Positions 1-6,941 are shown, counted from the first letter of the stretch. The stretch: 25,027 nt of DNA from Anaerolineaceae bacterium UBA1363 (GCA_002306055.1 DBRR01000027.1:1-25027); one strand, 5' to 3'. A program made the numbers and translations. The notes: generated from the sequence alone by a model not told the origin.

Positions 1-30
1 TCACAAGGCTCACGTTTTCTGGCGGGGGAA

Positions 31-285
31 CGTATGTCCGATCGCCCGCTTATTTCTTTTGTATTGCTCGGTTGGGGCGACGCATGCGTCGCCCGTACGG
101 TGAAACCTCGCCCGCTTTTTTTATTTAATTTACCTTGGTAGGGGCAGGCCCCCGTGCCTGCCCGGTTGAGACTACGGGTAACCACGGGGGGTTACCCCTA
201 CCAACGGAGACCTGCCGGTCGACCCTCTCGCGCGGCCCGTGCCCGCAACAAGGTGGAGAGCATCTGGACACCGGCGAAAACAACA
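31..285. repeat. Dispersed GC-rich palindromic repeat cluster, copy A
   Basis: This gene-free stretch holds at least three dyad symmetries: a perfect 20-bp palindrome at 75-94 (GGGCGACGCATGCGTCGCCC), arms GGGCAGGC/GCCTGCCC at 142-149 and 156-163, and arms GGGTAACC/GGTTACCC at 176-183 and 190-197. The block containing the GGGTAACC dyad, a CTGCCCGG-like word and a CGCCGGTC/TGCCGGTC-like word recurs in the same order and orientation near 991-1110. The word TGTCCGATC at 35-43 recurs at 1127-1135. Such elements look like REP/MITE-type dispersed repeats. No open frame with coding character was seen in them. Confidence 0.75.
75..94. repeat. Perfect 20-bp palindrome
   Basis: GGGCGACGCA is followed directly by its exact reverse complement TGCGTCGCCC. 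The palindrome belongs to the repeat cluster 31-285 and has no loop, so cruciform formation or a dimeric binding site is possible. It has no obvious U-tract for a terminator role. Confidence 0.85.
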
Positions 286-290
286 AGGTG

Positions 291-668
291 TTAATTTAGA
301 ACGTACGTGCTAATTGTCCTGCATATTTCAGATACATTTGCATTGCTCACAAACTCAAATTTTACTTTTCCTAATCCACTGAACCACAACTCAAGTTCAC
401 TATCCAAATCAATTACTCCAGCTGTTTCAATCGAAAAGGCTTGTATCTTGCTGTAGGGTAATGAGGTGAAATCCTTCTTTTTCCCCGTTATTCCTTGGAC
501 ATTGATGGCAATGATGCGCTTATTAGTAAAAACAATGCCATCTCTTAACGCTTGATATGTTCCCAATATTCTTTCATTTTCGATGAAAATCGAAGATATC
601 ATGCCTTCAAATTGTGAGTTGTTTACTGGCCGTAACTTTATATACGCCAAATTTGTGAAGTCTACCAT
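291..668 (-). CDS. Small bacterial PH-domain protein (bPH_1 / YvbH-like)
   Basis: This 125-residue protein resembles the bacterial pleckstrin-homology family (PF08000 type), stand-alone PH-like folds of poorly known role that form oligomeric rings. Recognisable family features are the central stretch with FTNKRIIAINVQG (a strand-turn-strand 'F-T-[ND]-[KR]-R-[IL]' signature, about residues 47-59), a following K-K-D-[FY]-x-S-[IL]-P-Y-x-[KR]-I segment, and a C-terminal helix. There is no signal peptide or membrane segment, so it is probably cytoplasmic. The ATG at 668 follows a good ribosome site (GGAGGG about 6 nt upstream on the minus strand). The gene is visibly AT-richer than the rest of the window and lies between two copies of a GC-rich repeat, hinting at later acquisition. 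The family call is by eye. Confidence 0.7.
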   Translation of the reverse strand: MVDFTNLAYIKLRPVNNSQFEGMISSIFIENERILGTYQALRDGIVFTNKRIIAINVQGITGKKKDFTSLPYSKIQAFSIETAGVIDLDSELELWFSGLGKVKFEFVSNANVSEICRTISTYVLN

Positions 669-943
669 TTTTTACCCTCCAACAATTATTAGATGTTATA
701 GCAATTATTATTAAATAATAGCATAACTTACCCTTTTAACATTAATAATAATACTTTTCCAAATTCATTTATTAGATTTGATAATCCCTTTTGTCTTCAA
801 TAGATGCCAATAAACTGGGATGTTGTGTTAGTTTTGGATTCCGATTCCCCTTTTTCAGAAGACCTAAATCAATAATTCCCAAAACTCATCCAATTTAGCA
901 GAATTTTAAGTCTCCCCTTGCGGGAAGCGTCAACCAGGAAGTT
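669..943. other. AT-rich intergenic region upstream of the PH-domain gene
   Basis: The left part is very AT-rich and holds the ribosome site and probably the promoter of the minus-strand PH gene: a TATAAC box (695-700, minus strand) lies about 27 nt before the start codon, without a convincing -35. The right part (about 840-943) has no recognised gene. Confidence 0.4.
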
Positions 944-945
944 GT

Positions 946-1170
946 GGAACAGGCAGGCTTGTTCCCTGCGATGGTCTTCTGGCAAGTAAGTGCCGTGTCT
1001 GCCCGGGTAAGACCACGGGTAACCACGGGGGGTTACCCCTATATGAGACCCGCCGGTCAGCGACCTCGCACGGTCAGGAGACCGGCGAGAACTGTGGTCG
1101 GTTCGAATACCCACAGGGGGTACAGGTGTCCGATCATTCGCTTTTTTCTTTTAATTCCAACAGGAAGGTT
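946..1170. repeat. Dispersed GC-rich repeat cluster, copy B
   Basis: The arms GGGTAACC (1017-1024) and GGTTACCC (1031-1038) with the same ACGGGG loop as at 176-197 form the core. A CGCCGGTC word and an ACCGGCGA word follow in the same order as in copy A, and TGTCCGATC at 1127-1135 matches 35-43. A further 6-bp dyad GGAACA/TGTTCC lies at 946-951 and 960-965. An open frame runs through this block in phase with the downstream lipoprotein, but the residues it gives are Arg/Pro-rich repeat translation and not a protein N-terminus. Confidence 0.7.
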
Positions 1171-1224
1171 AGCAAAAAATCAAAACCAAGCCTCCAAGAA
1201 ACTATCGCAACCCCAAAAAACGCA

Positions 1225-1230
1225 TATAAT
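1225..1230 (+). promoter_or_regulatory. -10 box for the triple-repeat lipoprotein
   Basis: A consensus TATAAT lies 37 nt before the chosen TTG start, which would give a leader of about 30 nt containing the ribosome site. No good -35 was found at 16-18 nt upstream. Confidence 0.45.
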
Positions 1231-1267
1231 ATATATATCTGTTATGTTGACAAAAAAGGAGGAGATT

Positions 1268-2911
1268 TTGAAAAAGAACATATTACTTATCGTCACGATT
1301 ATCCTGACACTCGGTACAGCCGCATGTGGGGGAAGTACACAGGCCACTCCTGAAAAGGTAGATCCGGTTGCTGCCACTGTTGCCGCTCTAGATAGAGAGA
1401 CAGCGGCACAAACTCAAGTGGAAGAACCAACCCTTGAGCCCACCATCCAAATTGAACAACCCACAATAGAACCCACACTTGCACCCTTGGGATATTCAAG
1501 AGCCAATCCTTATTCCGGAACAGAAATAGTTTCAGTCCCTAATTGGGATGTCCAAGTTCTTGAGATCAAACGCGGCATTGATGCCTGGAATGACATTAAT
1601 GCAGCCAATCCATATAATGAACCAGCTCCTGAAGGTATGGAATATCTCCTAGTAAAAATCTACGTTAAATGCACGTACAATGACAGTGATGAGCATGGCA
1701 TCAGTGGGTATGATTTTGACGTTACAGGGGATAAGGCAATTTTATACACAGCTGACATGGCTAGTGTAGTGAAACCAACACCAGAATTAGATGCAAAACT
1801 GGTTGCTGGTGGGGAAACCGAAGGTTGGTCAGCCTACTTAGTCGGCCAAGGTGAAAGTAACTTGATGCTGATATTCGATGAAATGTGGAGTATTGGTGAA
1901 AGCTCAAAGCGATACATTGCTCTCGATGCCGGGGCTTCAATCAACGTTCCTTCTGATTTATATACTATCCCTCCTTCTGAGTTAGGAAAAGAACGTAAAT
2001 CCCCTGTGCCATTCAACGAAAAACTGGTCACAGAAGATTGGGAGACCTCGATCCTTGAAGTTGTCCGTGGTGATGCCGCATGGAATTTAGTACTGGAAGC
2101 TAATCAATTCAATGAGCCGCCTACTGAGGGTTATGAGTATATTGCTGTCAAGTTTTATGTTCGCTACATTGGAACAGAGGATAATTCAAACAGGATTGAT
2201 GGCTATTTCTATAACTTAACAGGCAGCGCAAACATCTTGCATGATTTACCAAGTGTAGTAGACCCTAATCCAGCGCTTGATATTTCCCTTTATCCAGGTG
2301 GTGAATTTGAAGGTTGGGTGGTTTTCCAGTCAGTCATCGGGGAAACGAATTTAATGTTTGCCTTTGAAGAAACATGGAACTTTGATGACAATAAAGTAAG
2401 ATATTTGGCTCTTGATGAAGGCGCCTCTCTTGAAGTTCCTTCTGACTTGAAAAACATCAATCCCACCGACACAGGAAAAGAACGCAATGCTCCTGCATTG
2501 ATGTCAGAGACAGTCATCACAGAGAATTGGGAGATTTCAGTTGTAGAAGTCATTCGTGGAGCTGAAGCCTGGAACATGGCGCTTGCTGCTAATCAATTCA
2601 ATTCCCCGCCTGAAGATGGATTCGAATATGTTGCCGTCAAAGTTTATGTCCACAATATCGATACAGAGGATGTTGCGCGAAACATAAATAATTCAGATTT
2701 CAACACCATTGGCAGCAACGGTGTATTATACGATGTACCCAGCATAGTTGATCCTGAACCAGCACTCGATATTACCCTCTTTCCTGATGGTGAATATGAA
2801 GGATGGATGATTTTAACAGTTGCAGTCGGCGAAACAGAATTAAGACTCGTTTATAATCCGTTGTTTGAATTCAGTGACAAAAACAAAAGATTCATATCGC
2901 TTGAACCTTGA
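1268..2911 (+). CDS. Lipoprotein with three tandem DUF4352-like domains
   Basis: A TTG start at 1268 is chosen because AAAGGAGGA sits about 5 nt upstream and a signal peptide begins at once: KKN, a hydrophobic run, then Cys20 in TAAC followed by GG. The open frame extends upstream to 944 only through repeat DNA. The 547-residue product has a Thr/Pro/Glu linker (about 22-72) and then three homologous units at about 75-230, 242-395 and 400-547. Each unit carries W-x5-EV-x-RG-x2-AWN near its start, a Y-E-Y-[LIV]-x-V-K strand, a P-S-[VI]-V-[DK]-P-x-[PL] segment, and G-[GD]-E-x-EGW. This resembles the DUF4352/Ig-like fold (PF11611 type) of exported lipoproteins; the binding partner is unknown. A perfect hairpin terminator follows the stop, so the gene is probably monocistronic. 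Confidence 0.8.
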   Translation: MKKNILLIVTIILTLGTAACGGSTQATPEKVDPVAATVAALDRETAAQTQVEEPTLEPTIQIEQPTIEPTLAPLGYSRANPYSGTEIVSVPNWDVQVLEIKRGIDAWNDINAANPYNEPAPEGMEYLLVKIYVKCTYNDSDEHGISGYDFDVTGDKAILYTADMASVVKPTPELDAKLVAGGETEGWSAYLVGQGESNLMLIFDEMWSIGESSKRYIALDAGASINVPSDLYTIPPSELGKERKSPVPFNEKLVTEDWETSILEVVRGDAAWNLVLEANQFNEPPTEGYEYIAVKFYVRYIGTEDNSNRIDGYFYNLTGSANILHDLPSVVDPNPALDISLYPGGEFEGWVVFQSVIGETNLMFAFEETWNFDDNKVRYLALDEGASLEVPSDLKNINPTDTGKERNAPALMSETVITENWEISVVEVIRGAEAWNMALAANQFNSPPEDGFEYVAVKVYVHNIDTEDVARNINNSDFNTIGSNGVLYDVPSIVDPEPALDITLFPDGEYEGWMILTVAVGETELRLVYNPLFEFSDKNKRFISLEP

Positions 2912-2926
2912 TAGATTTGTAACCAT

Positions 2927-2965
2927 AAGTTGCTCTGGTTAATGAACCAGAGCAACTTTCATTTA
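2927..2965 (+). terminator. Rho-independent terminator after the triple-repeat lipoprotein
   Basis: A perfect 14-bp stem AAGTTGCTCTGGTT / AACCAGAGCAACTT (2927-2940, 2945-2958) has a 4-nt loop and is followed by a T-rich tail. It begins 15 nt after the lipoprotein stop codon. Confidence 0.85.
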
Positions 2966-2981
2966 ATTCTACGTCCACGAA

Positions 2982-3230
2982 TTGTCATCATCAAAAAATC
3001 ATTGTGAAACGTTGAATCAGATGCCAGTCCACGAAAGGCAAGTATGGGCTTCTGGAGTGGTTTCTGAGCTTCACAAGTATGCTGATCTCGAACAGGATGA
3101 ATTCATTATTCTTGCGGGCGAAAAGTATCGGGAATTTATTCTTCCATATATGCGCAACTACAAAATACCGTTCGAAGGTCTGTCATTTGGCAACCAGTTA
3201 AAGGCGCTGAAAGAAGTTGTTGGTTTTTAG
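2982..3230 (+). pseudogene. C-terminal remnant of a DUF6884-like protein
   Basis: The frame encodes 82 residues that look like the C-terminal half of the DUF6884 family: T-L-N-x-M-P near the start, ILAGEKYREFILPYMR in the middle, and P-F-E-G-L-S-F-G-N-Q-L-K-x-L-K at the end. Family members normally have an N-terminal part (an SAKYGL-like motif) that is absent. The frame begins at a TTG with no ribosome site, and a terminator stands directly upstream. I read it as a decayed 5'-truncated gene. An intact short protein starting at TTG 2982 or at the internal ATG is possible but less likely. Confidence 0.5.
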
Positions 3231-3314
3231 GACTTGATGGTTCTGAGCTGCTGTTTTAGCTATCTAAATCGGTAGTTTGTCGACGCTTATCTCTCCAACA
3301 GCTCACGCATTACC

Positions 3315-3422
3315 TCAACCCCCTCCGCCTGAAACCAACCAGGCTTTCTCTTCAAGTGTTAGTTGTTCAACGATCTGTCTGGTGCTTTCGCTGTGTTCAG
3401 GCAAGGGAATATCTTCCTTCAA
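3315..3422 (-). pseudogene. N-terminal fragment of a GH3 beta-glucosidase-like gene
   Basis: The minus strand from a TTG at 3422 to a TGA at 3315 encodes about 35 residues containing IVEQLTLEEKAWLVSGGG. This matches the usual opening of family 3 glycoside hydrolases ('...QMTLEEKxxLLSGxDFW'). The similarity stops at the in-frame TGA where the FW motif should come, and no further GH3 sequence follows, so only the 5' stub survives. The call rests on one short motif. Confidence 0.4.
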
Positions 3423-3459
3423 ACTTGATTGGAAATTTTGGGGTAAATATACCTTTGAA

Positions 3460-4659
3460 TCAGACAACTCCGGTCAGGAGCAAGATCGCCAGGACAATGA
3501 TAAGCACGCCGATCAGCAATAAGACATAGAAATTTCGAGAGGCGGTCTTATCAACAGCACCCAGGTTGCTGGAAACATCCTCTTTTGCCTGGGCTTTGAA
3601 GTCTACCTTACTGATGATCACGTCGAGCTTTTGATAAAGCTCCGTCAGCTCGGGCGAGAACGGCCGGGCTTTTTCGACCTGAACTCCCAGGGCTTTCGCC
3701 ATCTGGGCAAGCTGCTCTTCAAAGGTTTTGATCTCACTGCTCTTGGTTTTGATCTGTTTCTCGAGGGCTTCAAGTTGATCATCCAGGGGAAGCAACTCAC
3801 TTTTCAGGTCGCCCTCCAAAGCCTGGATCTGACCCTGCAATTCGTTGAACTGCGTGCTCAAGGCCAATACCTGGTTCTGCAGCCCGGGAAGCTGCGCTGC
3901 CAGCTCCGGCTCGGCATTGGTGGCATCCAAGAGAGATGCGGTCAGGCTGCTCAGTCGGCTGTTTAATTCGCGGAGTTGCTCCACTTTGTCAGGGTCATCC
4001 GAGCGTTCCATTTCGATGATGCGGCTGCGGGTGTCTTTTACGTCGTGCTGGAAGCGGACTTTTTCCTGCGCGACGGCATCCAGATCGGCTTCAAGTGCCC
4101 GCACGCGGTTTTTGGCGTCCGTCAGATCATGTTCCACACCTGCCTGCTGGTTTTTCAACGCTTCAATCTGTTGATCAAACCGCTCGACCACGGCCTCGCG
4201 CTGCTCAACCAGCTCCGCCTTTTTCTCTTCGAGCGAACGCCGGTGATCCGCTGCGCCGTCAATCTGCCCCTGTACGGTTAGAAGTTGGTTATAAGCACCC
4301 TCATAACTTGGGTCGCTGACCCTGGCTGCCCAGGCTTTCTCACCGAGTTCATCGAGCAGCGCGGCTTTATCACGTTCCAGCCCTTTGAGTTCACTCTTGA
4401 GGCGTGCCCCCCGGGTTTTCAGTCGGAAAGCGGTGCTACCAGCAGCAAACCAGGTGCTGAGCTTTCCTGCCCGCCAGAGGTAAATCACCAAGCCCAGGTA
4501 AGCCAGCAGGAGCAGAATGCCCATCACAATTGAAACCCACCGTCCACCCGGTTCGGCTGGATTGCCCGTTTGGTTGCAGGCAGTCAGGCCTACAGGCATT
4601 AAAGTCAGAAGCACCAAAGCTGGGAGAGAAACACGATGATTTTGGCTGCTCTTTTTCAT
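3460..4659 (-). CDS. Lipidated, doubly membrane-anchored coiled-coil protein
   Basis: The ATG at 4659 follows AGGAGGAG. The 399-residue product begins with a lipoprotein signal peptide (KKSSQNHR, hydrophobic core, lipobox LTAC with Cys28). A membrane helix comes almost immediately (about 42-62), then a long charged segment (about 80-345) with heptad-like E/K/L/Q patterns predicting extended coiled coil, and a hydrophobic C-terminal helix (about 376-398). If both helices span the membrane, the coiled coil is cytoplasmic while the lipidated Cys is outside, an unusual topology. No enzymatic motif was seen, and similarity to SMC- or KfrA-like proteins is only compositional. A scaffold or membrane-organising role is a guess. 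No terminator was found after the stop. Confidence 0.75.
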   Translation of the reverse strand: MKKSSQNHRVSLPALVLLTLMPVGLTACNQTGNPAEPGGRWVSIVMGILLLLAYLGLVIYLWRAGKLSTWFAAGSTAFRLKTRGARLKSELKGLERDKAALLDELGEKAWAARVSDPSYEGAYNQLLTVQGQIDGAADHRRSLEEKKAELVEQREAVVERFDQQIEALKNQQAGVEHDLTDAKNRVRALEADLDAVAQEKVRFQHDVKDTRSRIIEMERSDDPDKVEQLRELNSRLSSLTASLLDATNAEPELAAQLPGLQNQVLALSTQFNELQGQIQALEGDLKSELLPLDDQLEALEKQIKTKSSEIKTFEEQLAQMAKALGVQVEKARPFSPELTELYQKLDVIISKVDFKAQAKEDVSSNLGAVDKTASRNFYVLLLIGVLIIVLAILLLTGVV

Positions 4660-4723
4660 AGCTCCTCCTCAACGAAAACTAAACAGGTTAATAGAAGTAT
4701 ACCTTATCGACCCGCCTCCAAAG

Positions 4724-4749
4724 GTTTGATACACCAGTTTGATACACCA
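4724..4749. repeat. Two tandem copies of a 13-bp unit
   Basis: GTTTGATACACCA occurs at 4724-4736 and again immediately at 4737-4749, without a mismatch. It lies upstream of the minus-strand coiled-coil gene and could be a tandem binding site or a simple duplication. Confidence 0.85.
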
Positions 4750-4781
4750 ATTCTCCTTGTTAATTCCATAGGCTTGTAAAC

Positions 4782-4832
4782 GCCGGGTTTTTCTGATGCC
4801 GGGTTTTTCTGGGTTTTTTCTGGGTTTTTCTG
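4782..4832. repeat. Short T-rich tandem repeats (GGGTTTTTCTG units)
   Basis: Four successive units share GGGTTTTTCTG, the first two carrying an added GCC before it and the third having one extra T. The array ends 3 nt before the -35 box of the promoter at 4835-4863, so it could act as an UP-like or bent-DNA element. Confidence 0.8.
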
Positions 4833-4834
4833 AA

Positions 4835-4863
4835 TTGAAAAAAAGACCTTCATCGGCTATAAT
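4835..4863 (+). promoter_or_regulatory. Strong sigma70-type promoter for the SWIM-finger gene leader
   Basis: TTGAAA (4835-4840) and TATAAT (4858-4863) are separated by exactly 17 nt. The predicted transcript start is near 4870, about 120 nt before the SWIM gene. This is the best-formed promoter in the window. Confidence 0.75.
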
Positions 4864-4869
4864 GTAGGC

Positions 4870-4957
4870 ATGCAGGAGTTAGCCTGATACAATGATCAGT
4901 ACTAAGCTTGTGTTATGGACAGGAGCACACGCCAGGGTTTTATGGCGCGTGTTTTTC
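4870..4957 (+). ncRNA. Possible short leader RNA or attenuator before the SWIM-finger gene
   Basis: Between the promoter and the SWIM gene, a stem-loop (ACACGC 4927-4932 / GCGTGT 4947-4952, extendable by CCA/TGG with a bulge) is followed by TTTTTCTTT. This would end transcription about 85 nt after the predicted start, before the gene. A GTGT word near 4909-4912 could pair with the ACAC of the terminator stem and form an antiterminator. The arrangement fits an attenuator, or a small RNA whose read-through expresses the gene. I recognise no known riboswitch class. Confidence 0.35.
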
Positions 4958-4989
4958 TTTAAATAATGACTGAAACGGAGTAGCAAAAA

Positions 4990-5238
4990 ATGATAGACAG
5001 CGGTTTAATCGGTAAAATCGAAAAGGCAAAACGCTACGCAGAAGAAAAAGATCGCATCAGTATCACTAAATTTGAAGCCAAAATCCGTGGGGAAAACAAT
5101 GACCACATCGTCACTTATGACAATGGCAAATGGAATTGCGCCTGTGATTACTTCCAGGGGCACGGTGTGTGCGCGCACACGATGGGAATGGAATTGATCC
5201 TCGAAGGGATGGTTATACCATCCAATCAATTAGTTTGA
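4990..5238 (+). CDS. Small SWIM zinc-finger protein
   Basis: This 82-residue protein consists mainly of a SWIM zinc finger: Cys50-x-Cys52, then eight residues, then Cys61-x-His63 in a W-N-C-A-C-D context. SWIM fingers bind DNA or proteins and usually sit in SWI2/SNF2 helicases or MuDR-type transposases; stand-alone versions of unknown role also exist. There is no catalytic domain and no signal peptide. GGAG lies about 10 nt before the ATG. The gene has its own strong promoter, a leader with a terminator-like hairpin, and a clean terminator 17 nt after the stop, so it appears to be an independently controlled single gene. Confidence 0.75.
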   Translation: MIDSGLIGKIEKAKRYAEEKDRISITKFEAKIRGENNDHIVTYDNGKWNCACDYFQGHGVCAHTMGMELILEGMVIPSNQLV

Positions 5239-5240
5239 TC

Positions 5241-5277
5241 TCCTCGAAAGAGGATAAGAGCCTTCGGGCTCTTTTTT
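5241..5277 (+). terminator. Terminator after the SWIM-finger gene
   Basis: AAGAGCC-TTCG-GGCTCTT (5256-5273) is a 7-bp stem with a UUCG tetraloop followed by TTTT. A second small hairpin TCCTC-GAAA-GAGGA (5241-5254, a GNRA-type loop) stands just before it. Confidence 0.9.
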
Positions 5278-5309
5278 AATGGCCTCACAAATTCAGAAAG
5301 GACAACATC

Positions 5310-5777
5310 ATGAACGTTCGCATTGAAACCAAGAAAGCCTTCAAGATTGCCGGTTTGGTGACTGTTCACTCCCAGAATGATGATTTTCCCGGACTTTGGG
5401 AAAAACTGTTTGAGCAGGTATCCTACGAGAAGTTGGCGGCGCTCGGCAGCGGCGAAGCCTTTGGCACTTGCTTCAACTACCGCACAGAACCGCACGACTT
5501 CAGCTATATTGCCGGATATGATGTTCGCTTACCCGAAGAAGCTCATGCCTTGGGGCTGGAAGTGGTGGAAGTTCCGGAGGCTGAATACGCCATCGTCGAG
5601 CTGACCGGTCCGGTTCCTCGAAACATCCACCAGGGATGGGAATTCGTGATGGGCGAGTACTTCCCGGCGCACGGGTTGAGGCATGCCGGCACGCCAGACC
5701 ACGAGTATTATTTCATGGGCGATACGGACTCCCCAGACTATAAGATGGAACTCTGGGTGCCCATCGTTAGAAGCTAA
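5310..5777 (+). CDS. GyrI-like / AraC effector-binding-domain protein
   Basis: This 155-residue protein resembles the GyrI-like small-molecule-binding fold (PF06445/PF14526 type), used as the effector domain of AraC- and MerR-type regulators and also found alone. Visible features are the opening I-x-T-K-x-[AF]-F-K-I-A-G strand, a LWEKLF helix, F-x-Y-I-A-G-Y-D-V at about residues 67-75, a V-P-x-[AG]-x-Y-A-I-V-E-L-T-G strand, W-E-F-V-M-G-E-Y, and the closing K-M-E-L-W-V-P-I strand. No DNA-binding helix-turn-helix is present, so it is probably a stand-alone ligand-binding protein, a ligand sink or a GyrI-like modulator. GAAAGGA lies upstream of the ATG at 5310. The PAP2 gene follows after 85 nt. 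Confidence 0.75.
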   Translation: MNVRIETKKAFKIAGLVTVHSQNDDFPGLWEKLFEQVSYEKLAALGSGEAFGTCFNYRTEPHDFSYIAGYDVRLPEEAHALGLEVVEVPEAEYAIVELTGPVPRNIHQGWEFVMGEYFPAHGLRHAGTPDHEYYFMGDTDSPDYKMELWVPIVRS

Positions 5778-5862
5778 ACCGTTTTTGCTGTGCCACTCCC
5801 TAGCCCGTAGCCTGGCAAGGCTTTTGGGGTTTATTAAAAAGATAAATGATTTGGAGTGTTAT

Positions 5863-6867
5863 ATGGAAGTTGTCAATCAAGCCGAATTAGCCGTCAATCT
5901 GTTTTTACAGTCTCTTGGTCCCGCGCTGCAGAGCATCATGGGCGCCATCACGCAGCTCGGAAGCGAGATCTTCTATATCCTCTTTATGCCCACGATTTAC
6001 TGGTGTGTGGATGCCTGGGCCGGCTTGCGCATTGGGGTTATGCTGCTTTCCAGTGTCTGTTTCAATGGTTTTTTCAAAGTCCTCCTCAAAGGCCCCCGTC
6101 CCTACTGGATCAGTGACAAGATCATTCCTGGCGCGCATGAGACGTCTTTTGGCATCCCTTCCGGGCATGCCATGAACTCCACTGCTGTTTGGGGTTGGAG
6201 CGCAATTGAGAGCAAAAACCGTAAAGTATATTGGGCGGCAACCGTGATGGTGCTGCTGATCTCCCTGTCGCGCCTGGTTTTGGGGGTGCACTTCCTGAGC
6301 GATGTGCTCCTGGGGCTGCTTTTGGGGGCCTTGCTGCTGCTGGCGTTCAGCAAACTGCAAAAGCCGCTTGGTGCCTGGCTGAAAAAGCAAAGCCTGAGAA
6401 ACCAGCTCTTCCTGGCGTTTTTCAGCTCGCTGTTCATCATCGGTCTCTCTGCGATGGTTATTTTGCTTTCCAGTGGCTGGCAGATGCCAGCAGACTGGGC
6501 TGCCCGCGCGGGGGACGTGGACCCGCTTTCACTCGAAGGCGCGCTGATGACTGGCGGGCTTTGGTTTGGCATGCTCGGCGGCTTTGCCTGGCTCAGAGCC
6601 CGCCGGGGTGTGATCCAGAGCAATTTTGGCACATGGCAGCGCGTTCTGCGCTACCTGGTTGGGATTGCCGGCGTGATCGCTATTTATGCAGGGCTGGGAT
6701 CGCTCTTCCCCGAAGACCTGGGGCTGATCAGTGCGATTTTGCGGTACATCCGCTACTTTTTGATCGGATTATGGATCGCGTGCCTGAGTCCGCTGCTGTT
6801 TGAGAAAATGAAAATTGGGCGAATTGAAGCAGAGTATAAACCACGGAGCAGCGCTCCATTATTGTAA
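5863..6867 (+). CDS. PAP2-family membrane phosphatase
   Basis: This 334-residue integral membrane protein carries all three motifs of the PAP2/lipid phosphate phosphatase family: K72-x6-R79-P80, P99-S100-G101-H102, and S136-R137-x5-H143-x3-D147. His143 would form the phosphohistidine intermediate, with His102 as acid-base. Likely substrates are lipid phosphates such as undecaprenyl diphosphate or phosphatidic acid; the exact one cannot be told. The ATG at 5863 is preferred over the longer frame because GGAG stands about 7 nt upstream and the residues before it look non-coding. The protein is longer than many PAP2 enzymes: after the catalytic core (to about 170) there is an extra region with about four hydrophobic segments. 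No terminator was found downstream; a repeat field follows. Confidence 0.85.
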   Translation: MEVVNQAELAVNLFLQSLGPALQSIMGAITQLGSEIFYILFMPTIYWCVDAWAGLRIGVMLLSSVCFNGFFKVLLKGPRPYWISDKIIPGAHETSFGIPSGHAMNSTAVWGWSAIESKNRKVYWAATVMVLLISLSRLVLGVHFLSDVLLGLLLGALLLLAFSKLQKPLGAWLKKQSLRNQLFLAFFSSLFIIGLSAMVILLSSGWQMPADWAARAGDVDPLSLEGALMTGGLWFGMLGGFAWLRARRGVIQSNFGTWQRVLRYLVGIAGVIAIYAGLGSLFPEDLGLISAILRYIRYFLIGLWIACLSPLLFEKMKIGRIEAEYKPRSSAPLL

Positions 6868-6890
6868 ACAATCACAGCAAGTAGATGTCA

Positions 6891-6916
6891 TATGGGTTTG
6901 CGTCACAAAACCCATA
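6891..6916. repeat. Inverted repeat TATGGGTTT / AAACCCATA
   Basis: Perfect 9-bp arms (6891-6899 and 6908-6916) flank an 8-nt loop containing GCGTCAC. The element lies 24 nt after the PAP2 stop but lacks a U-tract, so it is more likely part of the repeat field than a standard terminator. Confidence 0.7.
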
Positions 6917-6941
6917 CCAATTATTGCCTCGAGAAAGCGAA

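Noticed and set aside
944..1267. Upstream extension of the triple-repeat lipoprotein frame
   Set aside because: It runs through the GC-rich repeat, gives Arg/Pro-rich residues unlike a protein start, and would bury the signal peptide. A TTG with AAAGGAGGA at 1268 places the signal peptide at the N-terminus.
2927..2965. Hairpin as a transposon end
   Set aside because: A perfect stem with a 4-nt loop and T-rich tail directly after a stop codon is a standard terminator.
3277..3522. 81-residue plus-strand frame in the remnant region
   Set aside because: It lies antisense to the GH3-like stub and the 3' end of the coiled-coil gene, and has no recognisable domain or ribosome site.
5905..6632. Long minus-strand frames opposite the PAP2 gene
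   Set aside because: They are antisense to a gene with all three PAP2 motifs and give low-complexity, Gln/Ser/Pro-rich products. High GC at third positions explains the open frames.
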